From Chlorobiota bacterium (lineage in GTDB: Bacteria; Bacteroidota; Bacteroidia; Bacteroidales; JAADJA01), in the NCBI GenBank assembly GCA_030592565.1, contig JAUVIX010000176.1:1-7554 (forward strand): a DNA stretch of 7,554 nt. Direction: 5' to 3'. The first letter of the stretch is position 1. Each line of letters opens with the position of its first letter. Shown piece after piece: positions 1-7,235 of the stretch. Under the pieces are notes generated by a model, which did no database searches, had not been told where the DNA came from, and saw only the letters and a list, made by a program, of their open reading frames with translations. The position numbers and the translations under genes are program-made.

Positions 1-1
1 A

Positions 2-472
2 ATTGCCCGATGGTACACTATGTACGGTACTATAATTCAATGCCGCGACTGGCTGCCTGATGGAATCGGTGGTGTGGAGTGGCTGGCAATGGATAATATT
101 GCCTCATCAATTTATATTCCTGTTTATTGTAGTGTAACAGACCTGCCACAACCCTACAAAACACCTGGAAGGCAAAATGGTTATACATCCGAATCGGCCT
201 GGTGGGCCTTTAACAGGCTTGGAACCCTGACTGCACAACGTTGGGGCGATATGCGAAAGGATGTTAGAGCAGTTTGGGACCCGATGCAGCAGCAGTTGTT
301 CGATGATCAGGAGAAAATTGAAAAGCAGGCTCTTGAAGCGTATAATAAGAAAAAGCCTGAAGAAACAGTTTCATATCTTAATGATTATACTAATAAATGG
401 GGAAGTAAGGTTGTTGAAGAAGCCTGGATGCTTGGTGATTTTCTCTGGACAAAGTATGATGAGAAGTTTTAA
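2..472 (+). CDS. C69 family dipeptidase, C-terminal part (5' truncated)
   Basis: The reading frame is open to the left edge, and residues IARWYT precede the first in-window ATG (position 20), so that ATG is internal and the gene starts outside the window. About 156 residues remain. The segment QCRDWLPDGIGGVEW, followed by a stretch with SIYIPVYC and then a Trp-rich SAWWAFNRL region, is what I recognise as the C-terminal half of peptidase family C69 (PepD-like dipeptidases). These are N-terminal nucleophile enzymes that use a cysteine exposed by processing and cleave dipeptides. The nucleophile Cys lies in the missing part, so catalytic competence and any signal peptide cannot be judged. After the domain core comes a charged, probably helical tail (about residues 95-156 of the fragment) ending in TKYDEKF, as is common in Bacteroidota members. 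The stop codon is TAA at 470-472. The family assignment rests on recalled motifs, not on a search. Confidence 0.83.
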   Translation: MARWYTMYGTIIQCRDWLPDGIGGVEWLAMDNIASSIYIPVYCSVTDLPQPYKTPGRQNGYTSESAWWAFNRLGTLTAQRWGDMRKDVRAVWDPMQQQLFDDQEKIEKQALEAYNKKKPEETVSYLNDYTNKWGSKVVEEAWMLGDFLWTKYDEKF

Positions 473-535
473 CAGAAGGATAAAACCTCTCAAGTAGAAG
501 TAAGCTGGTGCGGATGGGTCTTGAAAGGTTGTAGA

Positions 536-560
536 GAAGAAAAGGTTAACCTTTATCTTT
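536..560 (+). terminator. Possible hairpin terminator after the C69 gene
   Basis: Positions 541-554 form a perfect 14-bp palindrome, AAAGGTTAACCTTT. As RNA it folds into AAAGG/CCTTT with a TTAA loop. The stem extends outward through 536-540 with 556-560 if A555 is bulged, giving about ten pairs including one G-U. It lies 64 nt after the dipeptidase stop. The sequence downstream is AT-rich (AAATTTTG), not a clean T run, so termination efficiency is uncertain. The rest of the 177-nt gap before the next gene shows nothing else I can support. Confidence 0.35.
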
Positions 561-649
561 AAATTTTGTATTTTCATCGCTGTAAATATGCATTTTATCT
601 TACAAAATTCTATGACGGCTTAGTATAACATCAATTATTAATAATTTGG

Positions 650-2764
650 ATGAGAAATAGAGAGATGAGAAAAAACATCTGGAATAGGATTATTAATTTA
701 CCCAGCTATCTGTTTTTATTTCTTGTTATTCTGGTTGTTCCCTTTGTCTATTCCGGCTCTGTTTTAGATCCTTCGTTATATCCCCGGCTGTTTGTGTTAA
801 ATATCACGCTTACGGTTTTCATGGCGATTTTATTAATTCTGTTGCTGAGAAGTAGTGGTTTTTACGATACAGGCGTTTTTAGAAAGAATATTTTTAAATT
901 TTATTTGGGATATTTATTTATTGCTGCGATTTCAATAGTTTCTGCATTAAATATTTCTGAAGCTGTATTTGAGTGGTTTAAGATTTTTACATTTTTCATT
1001 ACATTTTGTCTTCTGACAATATTTCTGACACCCATGAAAAATATGTCAGAAGTTACGACCAGGGTTGTTATCGTTTTTTCAATATTGATTTCATTATATG
1101 GATTTTATGAGATTGCAAATATTGCGTCAACATCAGGATTAAACCATCAAACCAGCTATTTAATTAGGGCATTATCATCAAATAGAAATCTCTATTCACA
1201 ATTGTTGCTTTTAACACTGCCTTTTACTCTTTTTGGAATATATCTGTTTCGATCTGTTTGGCGAATATTTTCTGTGGTCAGTTCGATATTCGTAATCATA
1301 TTAATTACTGTTTTGTTGACGCGTTCGGTCTGGATTGCATTGGTATTTGCTCTGTCTGTTGCATTTATAGTATTACTGGTTTACAGAAAATCATTTTTGT
1401 TAAACAGGAGGGCTATCAGGGCATTATCATTATCTTCATTAATGATATTTGTTATTATTTCAATTAGTGTACTGGTCTACTCACAGTATGGAAATGTTAA
1501 AGTTTTTGAGAAGCAATTTCTTTGGGTAAACAATTATCAGTTCGGCTCCACACTTGAACGTGTTGAGCTTTGGAGCAAAACATTAGCAATAGCTAAAGAT
1601 AATCCTGTAACAGGGATAGGACAGGGTAACTGGCGGTTTGTAATACCTTCTTACGGTCTTGAAGAACTTAGGTCGGTAACCGGTGAAACCTATTTTCAGC
1701 GTCCTCATAATGACTTTTTATGGGTTTTGGCTGAAACAGGAATTATTGGGTTTATGTTTTATTTATTGATTTTTATCAGCTCCTTTTTTTATCTTTTTAA
1801 AATAATCAAAAATGCCGGAAAGATTGAAGATAGATATTTTGCCCTGGCGTTATTATTTGGTTTTTCCGGTTACATAATCATTTCTTTGGTTAGCTTCCCA
1901 AAAGAGAGAATAGAGCATCAGGTTTTTCTTAGTCTCCTATTCGCTGTTACAGTTGTAAAATATAACTTACTGGCTTCTGACCAAAGAAAATCAATAAAAG
2001 TAACCTGGCTATTAATACCTGTAATTGTATTGTTGCTATTTGGTACATATATTTCACAAAGCAGGGTTGCATCCGGTAAGCATATACGTAATGCATTGGA
2101 TTTTCGGGCAGAGCAGAAATGGTTGAATGTAATAGTTGAAATAGAAAAAGCAATCACACCATATACCACAGTTGACGATTATTCCACTCCATTATGCTGG
2201 TATGAGGGTGAGGCATATTTCAGACTTAACAATATTGATTCTGCATATTACTGTTTTAATAATGCTTATAAGGTGAACCCTAATCATCTGCATGTTCTGA
2301 ATAATCTGGGAACAACCTGTGAATTGAAAAAAGAACATGGAAAGGCAAAAATGTATTTTTTAAAAGCAATTGAATTATCTCCTCATTTTGAAGAGTCATT
2401 ACTGAATCTTACAGCTGTTTATTATAATGAAAATAAAACGGATTCTGCCTATTTGATGATTTATGGGATCGCTGATACAACACAGGATGCCAGATATGAA
2501 AAATTCCTGACAGCAGTATTATGGAAAAAAATTAATGAGTTTAGTAATGAAATTGATGATAGGCAGTTAAGAAACTCAATAATAAGAATCAGAAACGATA
2601 ATAAATGGATGAAAAAGGTTTATCTTCAGTCAATTAAGGAAAGTATTGATATTGAAAGACAATTATTGCTTGAATCCATTTTTTTAATGGAGTCTGTTGA
2701 CAGCACAATAACATCGCAAGAAGCAGAACGATTGAAGCTAAAATATAATTTGTCAGAACAATAA
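650..2764 (+). CDS. O-antigen ligase/polymerase family (Wzy_C) membrane protein with C-terminal TPR repeats
   Basis: This 704-residue protein has about 12 hydrophobic segments. They lie roughly at residues 18-35, 47-67, 81-100, 108-127, 137-154, 184-200, 206-223, 227-246, 258-278, 356-383, 394-415 and 450-469. A larger loop between about 279 and 355 contains the Wzy_C signature region: LERVELWSK at 302, NPVTGIGQGNW at 318, and RPHNDFLWVLAETGIIG from 351. His353 fits the conserved periplasmic His of WaaL-type ligases, and Arg225 (LLTRS) resembles the Arg at the end of a membrane helix in that family. Members ligate or polymerise lipid-linked glycans at the periplasmic face of the inner membrane. 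The soluble C-terminus carries TPR units at 513-546 and 547-580 (G, Y/C, A, F, A and P at the canonical positions) and a weaker third unit at 581-614. A charged helical tail of unknown role follows. ATG 650 and ATG 665 (residue 6) are both possible starts; neither has a clear Shine-Dalgarno, though GAGAG precedes the second. Substrate and ligase-versus-polymerase role cannot be decided. Confidence 0.85.
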   Translation: MRNREMRKNIWNRIINLPSYLFLFLVILVVPFVYSGSVLDPSLYPRLFVLNITLTVFMAILLILLLRSSGFYDTGVFRKNIFKFYLGYLFIAAISIVSALNISEAVFEWFKIFTFFITFCLLTIFLTPMKNMSEVTTRVVIVFSILISLYGFYEIANIASTSGLNHQTSYLIRALSSNRNLYSQLLLLTLPFTLFGIYLFRSVWRIFSVVSSIFVIILITVLLTRSVWIALVFALSVAFIVLLVYRKSFLLNRRAIRALSLSSLMIFVIISISVLVYSQYGNVKVFEKQFLWVNNYQFGSTLERVELWSKTLAIAKDNPVTGIGQGNWRFVIPSYGLEELRSVTGETYFQRPHNDFLWVLAETGIIGFMFYLLIFISSFFYLFKIIKNAGKIEDRYFALALLFGFSGYIIISLVSFPKERIEHQVFLSLLFAVTVVKYNLLASDQRKSIKVTWLLIPVIVLLLFGTYISQSRVASGKHIRNALDFRAEQKWLNVIVEIEKAITPYTTVDDYSTPLCWYEGEAYFRLNNIDSAYYCFNNAYKVNPNHLHVLNNLGTTCELKKEHGKAKMYFLKAIELSPHFEESLLNLTAVYYNENKTDSAYLMIYGIADTTQDARYEKFLTAVLWKKINEFSNEIDDRQLRNSIIRIRNDNKWMKKVYLQSIKESIDIERQLLLESIFLMESVDSTITSQEAERLKLKYNLSEQ

Positions 2765-2779
2765 TTATTTGTATTTTTG
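2749..2779 (+). promoter_or_regulatory. Bacteroidota-type promoter for the T9SS cargo gene
   Basis: TTTG at 2749-2752 is followed after exactly 19 nt by TATTTTTG at 2772-2779. This matches the primary sigma factor consensus described for Bacteroidota, a -33 TTTG/TTG and a -7 TAnnTTTG box. Transcription would begin near 2785-2787, leaving a leader of about 18 nt before ATG 2804. The -33 box lies inside the last codons of the upstream gene. The region is T-rich, so a chance match is possible. Confidence 0.55.
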
Positions 2780-2803
2780 TTAACCATTAAACAATTTGGA
2801 TCA

Positions 2804-4381
2804 ATGAAGCTAAAAATACTATTTCCGGTTCTGTTTCTATTTTCATTAAGTTGCTATAGTCAGGAATTGCCTTCTATAGAAGTTTCGGAATTAGATAATT
2901 CAACCGAAAGTAAATCCAATGGCAGTATAGCAGGAGTAAATCCCAACAACGCGACAATTCCTGAAATCTTGACTGTTCAAATATCAGGCGAGGGTACTCA
3001 TTTTGCAATGGGTACAGGTACAGATGTCTGGTTTACTCAGGGTTCAAGTACAATTTACCCAATTGAAACAACCGCTAATAGCAACACATTAATAAGTAGT
3101 GAGTTTATGTTTAGCTATTATAAAACTCCGGGCTATTATGATGTCAATACTATGAACCAAACTGATGGTCATTTAATTTTAGAAAATGGGTTTTATCTGA
3201 ACCAAAACCTCAATCCTCCTTATCTTATATCTATTATCCCCGATTTTGGAAATGCCGGCGAATTAGTAACAATTACTATAACCGGTATATATACTCATTT
3301 CTCACAGATTATTAATTATGCCTCTTTGTATAGTAATAATTGGTTCTATATTTATGGAAGTTCATATACTGTAGTTTCCGATAATATAATTCAGATTCAG
3401 TTTTCTTTACCAAGTGATGCTCCATCCGGAATGTATAATTTCAAAATCCACAATCAATTGGATGGCACATTATATCTATATTCCATATTTACTTTGTATC
3501 CTGACCCTGATCCTCCTTATCTGACTTCCATATCTCCTGATAGCGGGGCAATACCTGAAACTCTTACAGTTTCAATAAGTGGTGAAAATACGCATTTTGC
3601 CCAGGGTACAGGAACGATTGTAAGGTTTAAGCAGGGCTCTTCTACCATCTATCCGAACTGGGTTAATGCTGTTAGCAATGATGTTGTTCAGGCTGAGTTT
3701 TCATTTGACGATTACAACAATACCGGTTATTATGATGTAAAAACAGTTAATGCACTTGATGGTGAGCTTACACTGAATAACGGATTTTATCTTTATCCCG
3801 ATCCCTATCCTCCCCATTTGGTTTCTGTTGAGCCTTCATCAGTACAGGCAGGTGAAAGTCTTAATGTTGAAATTAGTGGTCAATATACTCACTTTTCGCA
3901 AGGGTCAGGAACTATTGTCTGGATTGATCAGGGTGGTTATGCTGTTTTTCCAACCGGAACTCCAACAATTGTTTCGGATGAATTAATCAGCGCTGATTTC
4001 TTTTTCCCGGAATACTTCCCAACGGGATTTTATGATGTAAATACTGAAAATGTTCCTGATGGTCATTTAAAACTTGAAGATGCATTTGAAGTTACAGATA
4101 CAGTTACAAGTATTCGGGTAAATAGTATTTTCGAAATAGTTAATATTTCTCCAAACCCGAATAATGGAGAATTTACTGTTTCTTTGCAACTATCTCAATC
4201 TGCTGATATCTCTATGGTTATATGCGATCTGACTGGAAACATACTTCAGCAAATTGAAAGAAAAAACATACAGTCCTTGCGAGAAAAGATAAATGCTAAT
4301 GGCTTAAGTACAGGTATTTATATTTTAAAAATCTATGCAGGCAGCAATGTTTTTGTTAAAAAAATAATTATCGCCAGATAA
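2804..4381 (+). CDS. Exported repeat protein with four Ig-like (IPT/TIG-like) domains and a T9SS type A sorting domain
   Basis: The protein is 525 residues long from ATG 2804. An in-frame TTG at 2777 would add nine residues (MLTIKQFGS) with no signal-peptide character and would fall inside the predicted promoter, so ATG is preferred. Residues 1-20 are a signal peptide: MKLK, then a hydrophobic core, ending CYSQ. The Cys is in SLSC, a poor lipobox, so signal peptidase I cleavage near YSQ is more likely than a lipoprotein. After a Ser/Asn-rich spacer, residues 42-432 hold four repeats with the pattern ISG..THF.QG(T/S)GT.V..., QGSSTIYP, VS, TGYYDV and DG.L.L..GF, joined by YPDPxPP linkers. Residues 441-525 match the T9SS type A sorting domain: ISPNPNNGEFTV, ICDLTGNIL, LSTGIYILKI, and a terminal KKIIIAR. 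Such cargo crosses the outer membrane by T9SS and is released or anchored to surface glycolipid. No catalytic domain is visible, so an adhesive or structural role is plausible but unproven. Confidence 0.88.
   Translation: MKLKILFPVLFLFSLSCYSQELPSIEVSELDNSTESKSNGSIAGVNPNNATIPEILTVQISGEGTHFAMGTGTDVWFTQGSSTIYPIETTANSNTLISSEFMFSYYKTPGYYDVNTMNQTDGHLILENGFYLNQNLNPPYLISIIPDFGNAGELVTITITGIYTHFSQIINYASLYSNNWFYIYGSSYTVVSDNIIQIQFSLPSDAPSGMYNFKIHNQLDGTLYLYSIFTLYPDPDPPYLTSISPDSGAIPETLTVSISGENTHFAQGTGTIVRFKQGSSTIYPNWVNAVSNDVVQAEFSFDDYNNTGYYDVKTVNALDGELTLNNGFYLYPDPYPPHLVSVEPSSVQAGESLNVEISGQYTHFSQGSGTIVWIDQGGYAVFPTGTPTIVSDELISADFFFPEYFPTGFYDVNTENVPDGHLKLEDAFEVTDTVTSIRVNSIFEIVNISPNPNNGEFTVSLQLSQSADISMVICDLTGNILQQIERKNIQSLREKINANGLSTGIYILKIYAGSNVFVKKIIIAR
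2927..4099 (+). repeat. Four tandem 99-residue (297-nt) coding repeats
   Basis: Repeat units lie at about 2927-3214, 3215-3511, 3512-3808 and 3809-4099. The anchor proline of the N/S/I/E-P motif recurs exactly every 99 residues in all four copies. Unit 4 has one extra residue between its FP and VS motifs. Units 1, 3 and 4 share THF, GTGT/GSGT, QG and TG(Y/F)YDV. Unit 2 keeps THF and the period but has lost the QGTGT and QGSS motifs. The nucleotide sequences of the copies have diverged clearly, so this is an old domain duplication and not a recent DNA repeat. The first unit is preceded directly by the spacer, not by a PPYL linker. Confidence 0.85.
4124..4381 (+). other. T9SS type A sorting domain (coding segment)
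   Basis: The last 85 residues form a compact beta-rich domain. It has the hallmarks of the Por secretion tail family: an SPNPNNGEF opening, a central DLTGNILQQ strand-turn, NGLSTGIYILKIY, and a final VKKIIIAR. In studied T9SS organisms this tail is recognised by the outer-membrane machinery and removed by the sortase PorU. It marks both the fate of the protein and the phylum of the host. No T9SS component is encoded in the window. Confidence 0.88.
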
Positions 4382-4397
4382 GGGTGGTATCTGTTTT
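4375..4397 (+). terminator. Weak hairpin overlapping the stop codon of the T9SS cargo gene
   Basis: CAGATA at 4375-4380 pairs with TATCTG at 4388-4393 across a 7-nt loop and is followed by TTTTG. The stem includes the first bases of the TAA stop (4379-4381). It has only six pairs and a four-T tail, so it is at best a weak terminator and may be read through into the carboxypeptidase gene. Confidence 0.3.
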
Positions 4398-4437
4398 GTG
4401 AATTCCAAATAGTCTCTTATTAATAAAAAAAATCATT

Positions 4438-7056
4438 ATGAACTTCGAAATGATTAAAAGACATCTGTTTATTCTTGTCATTCTCTTTCCATTTTTACTT
4501 ATTGCTCAAAGCGGCTCTGTACCTCTGCCAACCGATTATTTTGGTTTTAAGCCTGGAACTGACAGAGAATTGTTTACTTATGAGAAATTGATTGGTTATC
4601 TTGAAAAGCTGGATCAGTCTTCAGAAAAAATAAAAATGGTGCAGATTGGAGAGTCTCCTCTTGGGAAACCGATGTATATTTGTCTTATATCATCAGAAGA
4701 AAATATTAATAATATTGAGAAACTGAAACAGATTAACAAAAGTCTTGCTCTTGATCACGGTATTCCGGAAGGTGAAAGAATTAAAATGATTGATGAGGGA
4801 AAGGTATTTGTTTATGCCACCCTTTCAATGCATTCCAACGAAGTAGGTCCTTCCCAGGCTGCCCCTCTTATTGCATACGAACTGGCAACAACATCAGACA
4901 CTACTCTTCTCGGCTCTTTAAATGATGTTGTGTATATGATGGTTGCCTGCCATAACCCTGATGGGATGAATATGATAGTGGAGCATTATTATAAGTACAA
5001 GGATACAAAATATGACGGATGTTCAATGCCTGGTGTATATCATAAATATGTTGGGCACGACAATAACCGTGATTTTATTACACTAAGTCAAAAAGATACA
5101 AAAGCCATAGCATCAGTCTATAACCTTGAATGGTTTCCGCAGGTGATGGTCGAAAAGCACCAGATGGGCTCCCGAGGGATAAGATATTTTGTTCCTCCAC
5201 CGCATGATCCTATTGCTGAAAATATTGATGCAGGCGTTTGGAATTGGATTGGTGTTTTTGGTGCGAATCTTATAACTGATATGACAAAAGATAGTTTGGC
5301 AGGCGTTGCACAGCATTATCTTTTTGATGATTACTGGCCTGGTTCAACTGAAACCTGTCTGTGGAAGAATGTGATAGGAATGTTGACCGAATGTGCAAGT
5401 GTGCAATTAGCAAAACCTGTGTATATCGAACCAAATGAACTTGGTGTCTATGGAAAGGGATTATCCGAGTATAAGAAAAGTATAAATATGCCTGATCCGT
5501 GGAAGGGCGGTTGGTGGAGATTGGGGGATATTATTGATTATGAACTTTCTTCAACTTTCTCATTAATAAAAACAGCCTCAAAGCATAGATCTGAAATACT
5601 GACCTTTAGAAACGACCTTTGTAAAAAGGAAGTTCAAAAAGGGGAAACAGAAGCTCCCTTTTATTTCATTATGCCTTTGCAGCAACAGGATCAAAGTGAA
5701 ATGGCCGGGATTGTTAATCTTTTAAAAGAACAGGGAGTAGAGGTCTATAAACTGTCACAAGAGGTTTCAATTGATGGTTATCCTTATTCTGCCGGTGATG
5801 TTGTTGTCCCTCTATCACAATCTTTCAGGCCATTTATCAAAGAGGTTATGGAAGTTCAGGAATTTCCTGTGCGACACTATACTCCTGATGGTGATATTAT
5901 AAAACCTTATGATATTACAAGTTGGTCATTGCCGCTACACAGAGGTGTGAAATCTGTAGAAATTAATACGAAATCAGAAGAGCTTGAAGCCTCTTTAACA
6001 AAAATTGAAGGTGAATACGCTATTAAGCATCCTCCAATGCTTGAATATGAGGCTTTTATTTTTCCAGCCGGGAATAACGAAAGTTATAAAGCAGCTTTTT
6101 ATGCTTTGGCAAAAGGCTGGAAGGTTGACAGGGCAAAAGTGGAGTTTAAGGTAAGGGACAAAACCTATGATAAGGGAAGCTTTCTGATTTATCAGTATGA
6201 CAAGTTTTTCGATTCTCTCCTTGTTTCTCCTGATGCAACCGCACAAAAACCTGACTTTGAACTTGAAACTTTGAAAAAGCCAAAGATAGCTCTTGTTGAA
6301 ACCTATTTTCATGATATGGATGCAGGATGGACCAGATTTGTTTTTGATCAATATGGAATTCCTTATACAATTGTTCATCCTCAGGATTTTGAAAATACAA
6401 ATTTTACTCAGGACTTTGATGTAGTTGTATTCCCAAGCACTTCAAAAGATATATTGAAGAGTGGTAAATATAAGTCGGGAAGTACCTATTATATCAGCAG
6501 CTATCCGCCCGAATACAGCAAGGGAATGGGCGATAAAGGAATGCAAAACCTTATGACCTTTCTTGATAACGGAGGTATAATTGTCTCCTGGGGTCGTTCA
6601 ACAGAGTTGTTTAACGCCAATCTTAAGATTAAACTTGATGATGATAATAGTGAAGAGTTCAGGTTGCCTTTCCGTGATATCTCCGGTCAGTTAAGTAAAA
6701 AAGGTTTGTATTGTCCCGGCTCTTTTGTGAATGTGAATCTGAAGAAAAACCATCCTCTAACCTTCGGGATGGATAAATCAACAGGAATATTTTATAGAGG
6801 AAAGCCTGTTTTTTCCACCTCAATTCCGAAGTTTGATATGGATCGTAGGGTGATAGCCACATTTCCCGAGAAAAATATCCTTTTAAGCGGGTATATTGAA
6901 AATGGTGAAAGGCTTGGTAACAAAACTGCTATGGTGTGGCTTAGAAAAGGAAAGGGGCAGTTAGTCCTTATGGCTTTTAACCCACAATTCCGGGCTTCAA
7001 CACAAGGTACCTTTAAACTGCTTTTTAATTCGTTGTTGATTGATAGGATTGAATAG
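4438..7056 (+). CDS. Exported M14 family zinc carboxypeptidase-like protein
   Basis: The protein is 872 residues long. The N-terminus (MIKRH, hydrophobic residues to about 22, then IAQ) is a signal peptide, so the enzyme acts in the periplasm or outside. The M14 fold covers about residues 40-380. The HxxE zinc motif is in SMHSNEVG (His132, Glu135), the third ligand is probably His241 in VEKHQMG, and HDNNRDF supplies Asn210-Arg211, which fit the substrate-carboxylate-binding pair. Glu318 in MLTECAS is the likely catalytic Glu. M14 enzymes remove C-terminal residues from peptides, or hydrolyse amide bonds in related substrates. From about 615 to 730 (KIALVETYFHDMDAGW, then DVVVFPS) there is an alpha/beta region resembling class I amidotransferase-like domains, a combination I know from large bacterial M14 proteins. 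Its role is unclear, and I cannot point to a nucleophile Cys. There is no T9SS tail, unlike the neighbour upstream. ATG 4438 and ATG 4450 (residue 5) are both possible starts. The gene begins 56 nt after the cargo gene. Confidence 0.88.
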   Translation: MNFEMIKRHLFILVILFPFLLIAQSGSVPLPTDYFGFKPGTDRELFTYEKLIGYLEKLDQSSEKIKMVQIGESPLGKPMYICLISSEENINNIEKLKQINKSLALDHGIPEGERIKMIDEGKVFVYATLSMHSNEVGPSQAAPLIAYELATTSDTTLLGSLNDVVYMMVACHNPDGMNMIVEHYYKYKDTKYDGCSMPGVYHKYVGHDNNRDFITLSQKDTKAIASVYNLEWFPQVMVEKHQMGSRGIRYFVPPPHDPIAENIDAGVWNWIGVFGANLITDMTKDSLAGVAQHYLFDDYWPGSTETCLWKNVIGMLTECASVQLAKPVYIEPNELGVYGKGLSEYKKSINMPDPWKGGWWRLGDIIDYELSSTFSLIKTASKHRSEILTFRNDLCKKEVQKGETEAPFYFIMPLQQQDQSEMAGIVNLLKEQGVEVYKLSQEVSIDGYPYSAGDVVVPLSQSFRPFIKEVMEVQEFPVRHYTPDGDIIKPYDITSWSLPLHRGVKSVEINTKSEELEASLTKIEGEYAIKHPPMLEYEAFIFPAGNNESYKAAFYALAKGWKVDRAKVEFKVRDKTYDKGSFLIYQYDKFFDSLLVSPDATAQKPDFELETLKKPKIALVETYFHDMDAGWTRFVFDQYGIPYTIVHPQDFENTNFTQDFDVVVFPSTSKDILKSGKYKSGSTYYISSYPPEYSKGMGDKGMQNLMTFLDNGGIIVSWGRSTELFNANLKIKLDDDNSEEFRLPFRDISGQLSKKGLYCPGSFVNVNLKKNHPLTFGMDKSTGIFYRGKPVFSTSIPKFDMDRRVIATFPEKNILLSGYIENGERLGNKTAMVWLRKGKGQLVLMAFNPQFRASTQGTFKLLFNSLLIDRIE

Positions 7057-7057
7057 G

Positions 7058-7077
7058 ATCTGGACTTTATTTCAGAT
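7058..7077 (+). other. Hairpin directly after the M14 stop codon
   Basis: ATCTG at 7058-7062 pairs with CAGAT at 7073-7077. The stem extends inward by one G-U and one A-U pair to seven pairs with a 6-nt loop. It starts one base after the TAG stop and ends four bases before the main terminator. It may shield the 3' end of the mRNA or be incidental. Confidence 0.35.
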
Positions 7078-7081
7078 TTGT

Positions 7082-7105
7082 AAAACCTGTACTCAGGTTT
7101 TTTTT
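7082..7105 (+). terminator. Rho-independent terminator of the M14 gene
   Basis: AAAACCTG at 7082-7089 and CAGGTTTT at 7094-7101 form a perfect eight-pair stem with a 4-nt TACT loop. The T run continues from 7098 to 7105. The hairpin with a clean T tract, 25 nt after the stop codon, is the clearest regulatory signal in the window and ends the transcript that includes the carboxypeptidase. Confidence 0.82.
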
Positions 7106-7118
7106 AGGATAATTTGAG

Positions 7119-7135
7119 GGCAGTATTTTGCTGCC
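7119..7135 (+). other. Short inverted repeat GGCAG/CTGCC
   Basis: GGCAG at 7119-7123 and CTGCC at 7131-7135 enclose a 7-nt loop and are followed by AAAAA, not T residues. It is therefore not a + strand terminator. On the - strand the T run would lie before the stem, so it is not one there either. Function unknown. Confidence 0.3.
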
Positions 7136-7235
7136 AAAAACTTCTATTACTCTCCATTTAGTACTCATTTATACACATAGAATGTCTTTTACCTACAGTG
7201 TATCAGCACATTATACTTTTTGCCTTCGTTATACT

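Noticed and set aside
20..22. ATG taken as the true start of the C69 protein
   Set aside because: The frame is open to the left edge with family-like residues before it, and the N-terminal catalytic Cys region is missing, so this is an internal Met.
583..590. TAAATATG as a -7 promoter box for the Wzy_C gene
   Set aside because: It has one mismatch to TAnnTTTG, and the only nearby TTTG (565-568) is 14 nt away, too close for a -33 box.
643..651. AATTTGGAT shared just before the Wzy_C and T9SS cargo starts (also 2793-2801)
   Set aside because: A nine-base AT-rich match at different distances from the two ATGs; GGA is too near either start to act as a normal Shine-Dalgarno, so I treat it as chance.
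2777..2803. TTG start extending the T9SS cargo protein by nine residues
   Set aside because: The extension lacks signal-peptide character and overlaps the predicted -7 box; ATG 2804 gives a standard signal peptide at once.
2804..2881. Lipoprotein signal peptide on the T9SS cargo protein
   Set aside because: The Cys is in SLSC without the usual Leu at -3, and the YSQ ending plus T9SS tail fit a signal peptidase I substrate better.
4395..4425. TTTG-N19-TATTAATA as a promoter for the M14 gene
   Set aside because: The -33 box and spacing fit, but the -7 box lacks the TTTG half, so it is too weak to annotate.
5995..6378. 127-codon open frame on the - strand inside the M14 gene
   Set aside because: It lies wholly opposite a well-supported gene, has no recognisable domain, and is composed of anticodon-like sequence of that gene.
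7119..7140. GGCAG/CTGCC inverted repeat as a - strand terminator
   Set aside because: Read on the - strand the T run precedes the stem, not follows it.
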